From Herbaspirillum sp. ST 5-3 (GTDB lineage: Bacteria; Pseudomonadota; Gammaproteobacteria; Burkholderiales; Burkholderiaceae_D): DNA of 64,000 nt. The DNA lies in NCBI RefSeq assembly GCF_004804275.1, contig NZ_STGI01000003.1:186001-250000 (forward strand). The letters are read 5' to 3'. The number at the start of each line of letters is the position of its first letter. The first letter of the stretch is position 1. Shown here piece by piece: positions 1 through 8,200 of this stretch. The notes under the pieces are model-generated. The model made no database searches, was not told the DNA's origin, and saw only the letters and a program-made list of their open reading frames with translations. The position numbers and the translations under genes were made by a program.

Positions 1-15
1 TTCTTGGGAGGCCGA

Positions 16-1656
16 ATGAAGACAATTGATAGAAAATCACTCCGTTATGTGCTGGCGGGCCTTGTTGCGCTCGCTGCCGGCACTTTGCTTGCGGCCTTGC
101 TCAACTGGGTTGCAGCCACAACGATCGGCCCGATTGGTCTGGCCGCCATTGCATCTGCCGTGGCAGCCGTTGTCGCATTGGCAACTTGTCCGAATAACAC
201 TCGCGGACTGGCGCAAGTGGTTGAACAGATCGGTCAGGAAGTCGACCACTTCATGATCGGCGCGGCTGAAACCTCCTACTTCGTCGACTTGATCAAGAAG
301 CGCGTCGATACGGACTTGCAGACGACAGAAGATATCGTCGGCAAGGCAGACCAGACCGCGCAAACCACCGAACAGATCGCCGCCAACGCGCAGCGGGCAT
401 CCAAGGTGGCGGCCGATGTGCGTAACGAAAGCGTTGCCGGGCGTGCCGAGGTCGACGAAGGACTGCGGCGCATCAATCATGCCCGTCAGGACGCGCAAAC
501 TGCCTCGCAAATGATGAGCGTGTTGCAGGAGAAGGCACGTCGCATCCATGTGATAACCGAAGTGATCAACGAGATTGCTGCACGCACCAATCTGCTTGCC
601 TTGAATGCAGCGATCGAGGCAGCGCGTGCCGGCGAGCATGGTCGCGGCTTTGCCGTCGTGGCCGGCGAAGTACGGCAACTGGCGCAACGCACCAAGTCCG
701 CAACCGACGACATTGGCGTGATGGTGCGCGAGATCAATGAAGAGGCGGAGCGCGCCGCGGCTGGCATGACGGCCTTGACCGGCAAGGTGCTGGACGCCGC
801 CCAGAATGTCGAGAAGGTCCACACTCTGCTCGGCAGCATCGAACGCTCGGCAGGGATGTCGGAAAACGAAGTCCTGCTGATTTCCGCCGCGTCGCGGGAA
901 CATGTGGAAACCACCCAACTGATCGCGGATGCAATCTCGCACATCCGCGACGGCATGCTGGCGACCGAGGATGAGCTGCCGCGCGCCGCGAATTCCGCAA
1001 TGATGCTGTCGGAACGCGGCGAAGGACTTTTCGATGTGCTGTCGCACTCCCATGCGCGGACGGCGCATGACAACATACGGATCGCCGCGGAGCATGGCGC
1101 AAGCGAGGTCGGAAAGTTGTTTGAGGAGGCGATTGCAAGCGGCCAGATCAGCGAGATGGCGCTGTTCGATCGCACATACAGACCGATTCCGAACACCAAT
1201 CCGCTCAAGCATACGACTGCGTTCGATGCGTTTACCGACCGTGTGCTGCCAGCGATCCAGGAACGCATCCTTGAAGAGATGCCGCAATTGACTTATGCCG
1301 GGGCGGTGGATGATCATGGCTACTTCCCGACGCACAACAAGCGGTTCTCCAAGCCTCTGACCGGGGATTACGAAACCGACCTAGTGAACAACCGCACCAA
1401 GCGGATCTTCAATGACCGAACCGGAGCACGATGCGGCACAAGCACCAAACCGTTCATGCTGCAGACCTACAAGCGCGATACGGGCGAGGTGATGCATGAC
1501 TTGTCGGTGCCGATCTATGTGAACGGACGGCACTGGGGGGCCTTCCGTGTCGGTTATCGATCCACTGTTGCGCCGGAAACCGCGACCTTGAACAAGTTGA
1601 CGAAACAGGCGCCGGCACCGAGCAGCAAGAAGCGTGATCTCGTCACACATGGATAG
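16..1656 (+). CDS. Methyl-accepting chemotaxis protein with C-terminal sensory domain
   Basis: Chemoreceptor that would signal to the CheA/CheW array. Residues about 10-60 form two closely spaced hydrophobic helices with almost no periplasmic loop. The methyl-accepting coiled coil follows, with the conserved hairpin tip ([19 protein letters not shown]) near residues 194-215. Instead of ending there the protein continues into a globular domain (about residues 400-530) with Cache-like features such as [20 protein letters not shown] near the end. No CheR-tethering NWETF-type tail is visible. Start chosen at ATG 16 because GGGAGG lies 5 bases upstream; a TTG at 4 is less likely. It sits directly before cheR and is probably in the same operon. 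Receptor identity is clear; the ligand is unknown. Confidence 0.92.
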   Translation: MKTIDRKSLRYVLAGLVALAAGTLLAALLNWVAATTIGPIGLAAIASAVAAVVALATCPNNTRGLAQVVEQIGQEVDHFMIGAAETSYFVDLIKKRVDTDLQTTEDIVGKADQTAQTTEQIAANAQRASKVAADVRNESVAGRAEVDEGLRRINHARQDAQTASQMMSVLQEKARRIHVITEVINEIAARTNLLALNAAIEAARAGEHGRGFAVVAGEVRQLAQRTKSATDDIGVMVREINEEAERAAAGMTALTGKVLDAAQNVEKVHTLLGSIERSAGMSENEVLLISAASREHVETTQLIADAISHIRDGMLATEDELPRAANSAMMLSERGEGLFDVLSHSHARTAHDNIRIAAEHGASEVGKLFEEAIASGQISEMALFDRTYRPIPNTNPLKHTTAFDAFTDRVLPAIQERILEEMPQLTYAGAVDDHGYFPTHNKRFSKPLTGDYETDLVNNRTKRIFNDRTGARCGTSTKPFMLQTYKRDTGEVMHDLSVPIYVNGRHWGAFRVGYRSTVAPETATLNKLTKQAPAPSSKKRDLVTHG

Positions 1657-1661
1657 GTTTG

Positions 1662-2612
1662 ATGTCGATGCGGGCCGACAGTATTTTGAAATTGGACAAG
1701 ATCAATAGCGGAAAGATGCCTGGCGTGACAACTACGGTACGACCAAACAAGCCGGATACAGTCAAGGAGTTCGAGTTTACGACTCGCGACTTCAATCGGG
1801 TACGAGGCCTCATTTACAAGCGTGCCGGTATCGCGCTCGCGGACAGCAAGCACGAGATGGTGTACAGCCGCCTGGCCCGCCGCTTGCGCGCAACGGGCGT
1901 GCGCTCGTTCGAGCTCTATCTCGATACTCTGGAAAACAGGCCGGACAGCGAAGAATGGGAGGCGTTCACCAATGCGCTGACGACCAATCTGACATCGTTC
2001 TTTCGCGAAGCGCATCACTTCCCGATACTCGCCGAACACGTCCGCGCTAGGCCGCAACCTGTCACCGTGTGGTGTGCCGCAAGCTCGACCGGCGAGGAGC
2101 CGTATTCGATCGCGATGACCTTGTGCGAAGCGCTCGGTCCGGCAGCGTCGCAATCGCATGTGATCGCAACGGATATCGACACCAATGTCCTCAATACCGC
2201 TGCCAGCGGAGTTTATGCATTGGACAGGCTGGACAAGATGTCTCCGGAGCGCGCCAGGCGTTTTTTCCTGCGTGGCAAAGGGCAGCAGGACGGGCTGGTG
2301 AGAGTGCGTCCTGAACTGCGACAGATGGTGACCTTCAAGCAATTGAATCTGCTGTCCGACGACTGGCCGATCTCAGGTCCCTTCGATGCGATTTTCTGCC
2401 GGAATGTCATGATCTATTTCGACAAGCCTACGCAAGGTAAAATTCTTTCGCGGTTTGCACCTTTGATGAAGCCGGATGCATTGCTGTTTGCCGGCCATTC
2501 CGAAAATTTTCTATATGTGTCCGATGCATTCAAATTGCGAGGCAAGACGGTCTACGAGCTCGATCCGACCCACTCCGCGCATCGCATGGTCGCGCGCCGT
2601 GTCGAGAAATAA
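1662..2612 (+). CDS. cheR: Chemotaxis protein methyltransferase CheR
   Basis: SAM-dependent methyltransferase that methylates glutamates of chemoreceptors. An N-terminal helical domain (about residues 25-90, starting FTTRDFNRVRGLIYKRAGI) is followed by the Rossmann methyltransferase domain with the SAM-binding stretch CAASSTGEEPYS near residue 137, then ATDIDTNVL and FDAIFCRNVMIYF. Length (about 316 aa) is slightly above the E. coli protein because of an N-terminal extension of roughly 20 residues. ATG codons at 1662 and 1668 are both possible; GGATAGG lies upstream. Its stop is 3 bases before cheD, consistent with one chemotaxis operon. Confidence 0.95.
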   Translation: MSMRADSILKLDKINSGKMPGVTTTVRPNKPDTVKEFEFTTRDFNRVRGLIYKRAGIALADSKHEMVYSRLARRLRATGVRSFELYLDTLENRPDSEEWEAFTNALTTNLTSFFREAHHFPILAEHVRARPQPVTVWCAASSTGEEPYSIAMTLCEALGPAASQSHVIATDIDTNVLNTAASGVYALDRLDKMSPERARRFFLRGKGQQDGLVRVRPELRQMVTFKQLNLLSDDWPISGPFDAIFCRNVMIYFDKPTQGKILSRFAPLMKPDALLFAGHSENFLYVSDAFKLRGKTVYELDPTHSAHRMVARRVEK

Positions 2613-2615
2613 TCT

Positions 2616-3227
2616 ATGAGCTACGGTATCGAAGAGCAGTTTGCGACGAACGTCTACTATGATCGGACCTTCGATTGTGACGCCGCCAAGATTCTTCCCG
2701 GTGAGTACTACTTCACCTGCAAGGATATGATGATCGTGACGGTGCTCGGGTCCTGCGTCTCCGCCTGCATCCGGGATCGGGTGACGGGCATCGGCGGCAT
2801 GAATCACTTCATGCTGCCGGATGGCGGCGGGGACATCGACAGCCCGGTGTCGGCCTCGATGCGTTACGGCACCTATGCGATGGAGGTCTTGATCAACGAT
2901 GTCCTGAAGGCCGGTGCAAGACGGGAAAACCTGGAGGCGAAGGTCTTCGGTGGCGGCAATGTGCTGCGCGGCTTTGTCGCGATCAATGTCGGTGAGCGCA
3001 ACGCGCAATTTGTGCGCGACTATCTGCGTGCCGAGAATATCCGCGTCGTCGCGGAAGATCTGAATGATATCTACCCGCGCAAGGTTTATTTTTTTCCGCG
3101 GACCGGTAAAGTGCTGGTCAAAAAACTCAAGCAACTGAATAACAATACGCTGGTCAACCGCGAGCAGGATTACGCAAGCCGTCTCCAGACGACGCCGGTG
3201 GTTGGCGATATCGAGCTGTTCGGTTAA
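2616..3227 (+). CDS. cheD: Chemoreceptor glutamine deamidase CheD
   Basis: CheD deamidates specific glutamines in chemoreceptors, preparing them for methylation. The Cys-His-Thr type active site is visible: GSCVSAC (nucleophilic Cys region, about residues 45-52) and GGMNHFMLP (His, about residue 66). The Gly-rich AKVFGGGNV and the C-terminal [16 protein letters not shown] segment are also characteristic. Length 203 aa is typical for betaproteobacteria. It lies between cheR and cheB, and its ATG is 3 bases after the cheR stop. Confidence 0.96.
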   Translation: MSYGIEEQFATNVYYDRTFDCDAAKILPGEYYFTCKDMMIVTVLGSCVSACIRDRVTGIGGMNHFMLPDGGGDIDSPVSASMRYGTYAMEVLINDVLKAGARRENLEAKVFGGGNVLRGFVAINVGERNAQFVRDYLRAENIRVVAEDLNDIYPRKVYFFPRTGKVLVKKLKQLNNNTLVNREQDYASRLQTTPVVGDIELFG

Positions 3228-3291
3228 CTTTGCACAACGGCCGGCAAGATGCCTGCGCAAAGGGTGGCGCCCGCAATGGAAAGTATGTGTC

Positions 3292-4368
3292 ATGAAAATT
3301 AAAGTTCTGATTGTTGATGATTCGGCGCTGATTCGCAGCGTGATGAATGAGATCATCCGGCAGCAGCCGGATATGGAGGTCGTCGGCGTGGCGCCGGACC
3401 CGATCGTCGCGCGCGAGCTGATCAAGCAGACCAATCCCGATGTGCTTACGCTCGACGTTGAAATGCCGCGCATGGACGGTCTGGACTTCCTTGAGAAATT
3501 GATGCGCTTGCGGCCGATGCCGGTGGTGATGGTGTCGTCGCTGACCGAACGCGGTTCGGAAATCACGTTGCGCGCACTGGAGTTGGGCGCGGTCGATTTC
3601 GTGACCAAGCCCAAACTGTCGATCCAGAGCGGCATGCTGGAATACGCGGAGCTGATCACCGACAAGATCCGGGCCGCTGCCAAGGCGAGAGTCAAGCCGC
3701 GCACCATCGCGCATGCCGATCCGAACCGGCCGCCGTCGGAAGGCCTGCCCTTGATCCGCAATCCGCTGACCAGTAGCGAGAAACTGATCATCATCGGCGC
3801 GTCGACCGGCGGCACCGAGGCGATCAAGGAATTTTTGGTGCAGATGCCGTCAGACTGTCCCGGTATCCTTATTACGCAGCACATGCCGGAGGGATTCACC
3901 CGCTCATTCGCGAAACGGCTGGACAGTCTGTGCAAGATCTCCGTCAAGGAAGCCGAGGGCGGCGAGCGCGTTCTCCCCGGCCATGCGTTCATCGCGCCGG
4001 GTCATTCACATCTGCTGCTGGCGCGTAGCGGCGCCAACTATGTGACGCAGCTCGATCAGGGGCCGCCGGTGAACCGGCACCGCCCCTCGGTCGACGTATT
4101 GTTCGATTCGGCTGCGCGATTCGCAGGCAAGAACGCTGTCGGTGTCATTCTGACGGGAATGGGCAAGGATGGCGCGGCAGGCATGCTGACGATGAAGAAC
4201 GCGGGCGCCTATAACTTTGCGCAGGACGAAGCGAGTTGCGTTGTGTTCGGCATGCCGCGCGAGGCGATCGCGATTGGTGCGGCGCACGAAGTCGGCGCGC
4301 TGCATGCGCTGCCCGGCATGGTGCTGGGCTATCTTGCGGCGCACAGCAGTCGTGCATTGCGTGTCTGA
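3292..4368 (+). CDS. cheB: Chemotaxis response regulator protein-glutamate methylesterase CheB
   Basis: CheB removes methyl groups from receptors when phosphorylated by CheA. The receiver domain (about residues 1-120) has the phospho-acceptor Asp55 in [10 protein letters not shown] and Lys in VTKPK. The methylesterase domain carries the triad Ser171 (GASTGGTE), His197 (ITQHMPEG) and Asp293 (GMGKDGAAG). ATG 3292 is chosen over an in-frame upstream start at 3202 because [11 protein letters not shown] is the normal receiver beginning and the upstream codons overlap the end of cheD without similarity. Length 358 aa is typical. Confidence 0.96.
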   Translation: MKIKVLIVDDSALIRSVMNEIIRQQPDMEVVGVAPDPIVARELIKQTNPDVLTLDVEMPRMDGLDFLEKLMRLRPMPVVMVSSLTERGSEITLRALELGAVDFVTKPKLSIQSGMLEYAELITDKIRAAAKARVKPRTIAHADPNRPPSEGLPLIRNPLTSSEKLIIIGASTGGTEAIKEFLVQMPSDCPGILITQHMPEGFTRSFAKRLDSLCKISVKEAEGGERVLPGHAFIAPGHSHLLLARSGANYVTQLDQGPPVNRHRPSVDVLFDSAARFAGKNAVGVILTGMGKDGAAGMLTMKNAGAYNFAQDEASCVVFGMPREAIAIGAAHEVGALHALPGMVLGYLAAHSSRALRV

Positions 4369-4538
4369 CGACGTTGCAAGAACGACCACACAAGCTTGCT
4401 GCAGCCTGTATTTGTCACGCCACTGACCGGGTTGTTTAGGTGCATAAAAAACAGTGGAAGGATTATACTTAGTACGCCGCTCGAATTCGCAGGTGAGCGG
4501 CCGGTCTATAACGTTTTATAGAATCAATGGAGCATTTC
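4369..4538. other. Intergenic region between cheB and cheY
   Basis: A 170-base gap without an ORF of its own. It contains an A/T-rich stretch including TATACT at 4464-4469 that could be a -10 element, but no -35 box at the right distance was convincing, and no sigma-28 motif was found. It may hold a promoter for cheY-cheZ; nothing more specific can be supported. Confidence 0.3.
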
Positions 4539-4937
4539 ATGGCTGGTCCAAATACTAAATTCTTGGTGGTTGACGATTTTTCGACAATGCGTCGTATCGT
4601 TCGCAATCTGCTTAAAGAATTGGGCTACACAAACGTCGATGAGGCGGAAGATGGTGCCATGGCGCTTTCAAAACTCAGGAGCGAACAGTTCGATTTCGTG
4701 ATCTCCGACTGGAACATGCCGGTGATGGACGGACTGACCATGCTTCAGCAGATCCGGGCCGACGCCGCCTTGTCCAAGTTGCCTGTATTGATGGTGACGG
4801 CAGAAGCAAAGAAGGAAAACATCATCGCTGCGGCGCAAGCGGGAGCGAATGGATACGTGGTGAAGCCTTTTACCGCGGCCACCCTGGACGAGAAACTTTC
4901 AAAGATTTTTGAAAAGCTCGAAAAAGTTGGGGCCTGA
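4539..4937 (+). CDS. cheY: Chemotaxis response regulator CheY
   Basis: Single-domain receiver (132 aa) whose phosphorylated form binds FliM at the motor switch. Phospho-acceptor Asp57 lies in [11 protein letters not shown]; the acidic pair DD is in [10 protein letters not shown]; conserved Thr (VTAEAKK) and Lys (VVKPFTA) are present. The start at ATG 4539 is preferred over ATG 4527 because GGAG at 4529-4532 is correctly spaced for 4539. The stop precedes the cheZ start by one base, so the kinase-output regulator and its phosphatase are co-translated. Confidence 0.97.
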   Translation: MAGPNTKFLVVDDFSTMRRIVRNLLKELGYTNVDEAEDGAMALSKLRSEQFDFVISDWNMPVMDGLTMLQQIRADAALSKLPVLMVTAEAKKENIIAAAQAGANGYVVKPFTAATLDEKLSKIFEKLEKVGA

Positions 4938-4938
4938 C

Positions 4939-5583
4939 GTGGACAACGCGGTGACCCAGTCGGGGTCCACTGATCTTGTGCAGGAAGAGGTGCTGGCGCG
5001 CGTCGGCCAGATGACGCGCTTGTTGCATGAAAACCTGCGCGGACTGGGATTCGACAAGCTGCTTGCCAAGGCCGCACATGATATTCCCGACGCCAGGGAC
5101 CGACTGGATTATGTCGCAAGAATGACCGAGCAGGCCGCGCAGCGCGTTCTGACGGCGACCGAAACGGCGAGCCCCCTGCAGGAACAAATCGTTTCCGGTT
5201 GCGACAAGCTCGAACAGGAATGGCGGACGCTGATGCAGTCGCCGTTCACCGAGCAGCAATGCCGCGAGATGGCGGAGCGCACCATTGCGTATCTTGGCGA
5301 AGCGCGAGGCAACGCCAGCGTCACCAGGCAGCAGTTGTTGGACATCATGATGGCGCAGGATTTTCAGGATCTGACCGGGCAGGTTATCAAAAAGGTAACC
5401 GAACTTGCACATGGAATCGAGCAGCAACTTGTTCAGTTGCTCATTGATTACGCGCCGCCTGAAGTGCGGCGTGAGGCAGGGCAGAGTTTGCTGAACGGTC
5501 CGCAGATCAATCCCAATGCCAGTGCCGATGTGGTTGCCAATCAAGGGCAGGTGGACGACCTGCTGGAAAGCCTGGGCTTTTGA
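4939..5583 (+). CDS. cheZ: Chemotaxis protein phosphatase CheZ
   Basis: CheZ dephosphorylates CheY-P. The long helical hairpin is recognisable, with the catalytic pair Asp144 and Gln148 in QDFQDLTGQ, equivalent to Asp143/Gln147 of E. coli. The C-terminal CheY-binding tail is present (VDDLLESLGF). Start taken as GTG 4939, immediately after the cheY stop, with TTGGGG upstream; an in-frame ATG at 4909 lies inside cheY and is less likely. Length 214 aa matches the family. Confidence 0.95.
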   Translation: MDNAVTQSGSTDLVQEEVLARVGQMTRLLHENLRGLGFDKLLAKAAHDIPDARDRLDYVARMTEQAAQRVLTATETASPLQEQIVSGCDKLEQEWRTLMQSPFTEQQCREMAERTIAYLGEARGNASVTRQQLLDIMMAQDFQDLTGQVIKKVTELAHGIEQQLVQLLIDYAPPEVRREAGQSLLNGPQINPNASADVVANQGQVDDLLESLGF

Positions 5584-5638
5584 CCGCCCGCCAATATCGG
5601 CGTTGATGACGTCGATCTACATCACCAGATAAGCACAG

Positions 5639-6853
5639 ATGCACGAAGATTACTTCATTGTCCGGGAGCCCTTGGTCAACACGCAGGAGCGCGTTATCGG
5701 CTTCGAGCTTTCCTGGCACAACACCACAGCGGGCCGCCGCAAGCCAAGCGATGCGGAAATTATTGCATTGGCACGTTTTGTCGCAGGACATCTCAACGAT
5801 ACCGAGTCGGGTGGTTTGCTGGGGGATCAGATACTTTTCGTGGAGGCGACGCCGGCATTGCTTGCGCATGAAGCGCTTTGCGCATTGCCGCCGAAGGGCA
5901 CCGTGTTTTCCTTGCGTGGGTCGGATGTCGCCTCGCCCGAGGCAATCACGGCGATTCAAGCCGCGCGTTCATTCGGATATGGCATATCGCTGCGGGACGC
6001 TGATCTGGGCGCGATCGACAAGAGTGTGTTGCAGCACGTGTCGTATTTTGAGGCGCCGATCGGTTCGCCGGATTTTGCAGCGCAAGTGCGTCTTCATCGC
6101 TCGCTCAATCTGATGTCGCTGCGCATGGTCGCGCGGCAGGTGGACAACTGGCAAGCGTACGATACCTGCGCCCAGCTGGGTTTGTATGCGTTTGTCGGCC
6201 ATTTGCATCTGACGCTGCGGCCCAACAATTATTCGCGGGATATCAATCCGGCACAGGCGATGATCCTGCAGTTGATGGACATGGTGCGGAAAAACGTCGA
6301 TGTCAGACAACTTGAAAACGTGCTGAAGCGCGATCCCGCCATATCGTACAAGCTGCTGCGGTATATCAACTCGGCGGGATTCGGATTGGGGTGCGAGATT
6401 CAATCCTTGAAACATGCCGTCACCATGCTCGGCTATTCGCCGCTCTATCGCTGGCTGGCGCTGCTGCTGGCAACGGCCACGTCGACCGGTTATTCGCCTG
6501 TTTTGATGCAGACGGCCGTGGTCCGCGGACGTTTTGCGGAGCTGCTCGGCCAGACCTTCCTGCCCAAGCATGAAGCCGAAAACCTGTTTGTGGCCGGCAT
6601 GTTCTCCTTGCTCGACAAATTGCTCGGTGTCCCGATGGAGGACGTGCTGGAGAAGATCCAGTTGTCCGAGTCGGTCACGCAAGCACTCCTGTCGCGCGAG
6701 GGCATTTACGGTCCCTTCCTGGCTCTGGCGGAAGCCTGTGAGCTGAACAGCCCCGAACTGGAGTCGATGGCCACGTCCTTGTGCATCGATGCCAGGCAGG
6801 TGAGCGATGCACAGATGGCTGCGCTTGCCTGGGCGCAGAGCCTCAAACTGTAG
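5639..6853 (+). CDS. EAL-HDOD signalling protein (degenerate EAL)
   Basis: Two-domain YuxH-like architecture. The N-terminal region (about residues 1-190) resembles an EAL fold (FIVREPLVNTQERVIGFEL), but the expected metal-binding and catalytic motifs are not present: the DDFG-type loop is replaced by LRDADLGAID. It is therefore unlikely to hydrolyse c-di-GMP. The C-terminal region (about 205-390) is an HDOD domain (QLENVLKRDPAISYKLLRYINSA). Such proteins are regulatory scaffolds rather than enzymes. It sits between cheZ and flhB, suggesting a role in motility control; the specific function is unknown. Confidence 0.85.
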   Translation: MHEDYFIVREPLVNTQERVIGFELSWHNTTAGRRKPSDAEIIALARFVAGHLNDTESGGLLGDQILFVEATPALLAHEALCALPPKGTVFSLRGSDVASPEAITAIQAARSFGYGISLRDADLGAIDKSVLQHVSYFEAPIGSPDFAAQVRLHRSLNLMSLRMVARQVDNWQAYDTCAQLGLYAFVGHLHLTLRPNNYSRDINPAQAMILQLMDMVRKNVDVRQLENVLKRDPAISYKLLRYINSAGFGLGCEIQSLKHAVTMLGYSPLYRWLALLLATATSTGYSPVLMQTAVVRGRFAELLGQTFLPKHEAENLFVAGMFSLLDKLLGVPMEDVLEKIQLSESVTQALLSREGIYGPFLALAEACELNSPELESMATSLCIDARQVSDAQMAALAWAQSLKL

Positions 6854-6892
6854 CTTTCCGCCCCGGCGAAAATCTCCCTTCGGCATAGCCGG

Positions 6893-6924
6893 CCCCTTCG
6901 CATTTGCGAATAGCGAGGGGTTTT
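6893..6924 (+). terminator. Probable Rho-independent terminator after the EAL-HDOD gene
   Basis: CCCCTTCGC and GCGAGGGG form an imperfect stem around a loop, directly followed by TTTT at 6921-6924. It lies 40 bases after the stop at 6853 and before flhB, so it would end the chemotaxis transcript. An alternative inner hairpin (TTCGCA/TGCGAA) is also possible. Confidence 0.5.
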
Positions 6925-7030
6925 CTCTCCTATTCACGGGATCGTCTTCCTGCCATATCGCCAATAATCCTATCTATTAGCCCCCAATGTATCGGCGCAT
7001 CCGTCGCACGGGGTGAAACAGGAGTCGGCG

Positions 7031-8200
7031 ATGGCCGAAGATAGCGATCTCGAAAGAACAGAACCGGCGTCGCCCAGAAGACTGGAGCAGGCGCGTGAGG
7101 AGGGCGACGTTCCCCGCTCGCGGGAACTCGCTACCTGCACGGTTCTGCTCGCCGCGGGCCTCGGCTTCTGGTTTACGGGCGAAGGCCTGATCCGCCGTCT
7201 CAATCACATGCTCGCATCCGGATTGAGCTTCGATCGCGAGCAGGCATTCGATTTCAACCTCCTGCTGATGCGCCTGGGCTTCAGCCTCGGCGACGTCGTG
7301 ATCGGCCTTGCTCCGCTGGCCGGTATCCTGGTTCTGGTGGCGCTCGGCTCTCCGTTGCTGATCGGCGGCTGGCTGTTCACGACCAAATCGCTGCAGCCCA
7401 ATTTCTCGCGCATGAATCCCCTGAGCGGTCTTGGCAATATGTTCTCGGTGCGCGCGCTGGTGGAATTGCTGAAGGCGATCGGCAAGACGATCCTGGTCGG
7501 TACCGTCGCCTGGCTGGTCGTCTCCTCGCAAATCGAATCCATGCTCGCACTGAGCGTCGAGCCGCTGGCCTCTGGCAGCGCCCATCTTGCTCACTTGCTG
7601 CTGACCAGCTTTATTTCCATCGTCGCCAGCCTGGTCGTGATTGCGCTGATCGACGCGCCGTACCAGATGTGGCAGTACGCCAACAAGCTGAAGATGACGC
7701 GCGAAGAAGTGCGTCAGGAAGCCAAGGAATCGGATGGCGATCCGCAAGTCAAGGCGCGCATCCGCCAGATGCAGCGCGAGATGGCGAAGCGCCGCATGAT
7801 GTCCGAAGTGCCGAACGCCGATGTGGTCGTGACCAACCCGACTCACTATGCCGTGGCCCTCAAGTACACCGAAGGCAAGATGCGCGCGCCGACCGTGATT
7901 GCCAAGGGCGCCGATGAAGTCGCTGCCAAGATTCGCGAGATTGCTGCCGAACACAAGGTCGCATTGCTGGAGGCGCCGCCGCTGGCGCGTGCCTTGTATC
8001 GCCATACCGAGCTGGGCGATGAAATTCCGGCCGCCCTTTATACCGCAGTAGCCGAAGTGCTCGCCTACGTGTTCCAGTTGCGCGCTTACAGCAAGCACGG
8101 TGGCGTTCGTCCGGCGAAGCCGGATCAGCTGGACGTTCCGCCCGAACTGGATCCGCTGAATGCCGCGCAGGTGCGGCCCGATAACGGATTGACGCAATGA
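7031..8200 (+). CDS. flhB: Flagellar type III export switch protein FlhB
   Basis: Inner-membrane export-gate protein controlling the change from hook to filament substrates. Four hydrophobic segments occupy about residues 30-210; the cytoplasmic domain contains the autocleavage motif Asn269-Pro-Thr-His (TNPTHYAVALKY). ATG 7031 is chosen because GGAG at 7021-7024 is correctly spaced; an in-frame GTG at 7013 is less likely. The C-terminus has a Pro-rich extension of about 20 residues. The stop overlaps the flhA start (ATGA at 8197-8200), so the two are translationally coupled. Confidence 0.97.
   Translation: MAEDSDLERTEPASPRRLEQAREEGDVPRSRELATCTVLLAAGLGFWFTGEGLIRRLNHMLASGLSFDREQAFDFNLLLMRLGFSLGDVVIGLAPLAGILVLVALGSPLLIGGWLFTTKSLQPNFSRMNPLSGLGNMFSVRALVELLKAIGKTILVGTVAWLVVSSQIESMLALSVEPLASGSAHLAHLLLTSFISIVASLVVIALIDAPYQMWQYANKLKMTREEVRQEAKESDGDPQVKARIRQMQREMAKRRMMSEVPNADVVVTNPTHYAVALKYTEGKMRAPTVIAKGADEVAAKIREIAAEHKVALLEAPPLARALYRHTELGDEIPAALYTAVAEVLAYVFQLRAYSKHGGVRPAKPDQLDVPPELDPLNAAQVRPDNGLTQ

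Noticed and set aside
37-1335. 432-codon minus-strand frame opposite the chemoreceptor
   Set aside because: Antisense shadow of a well-supported gene; no ribosome-binding site and no family resemblance.
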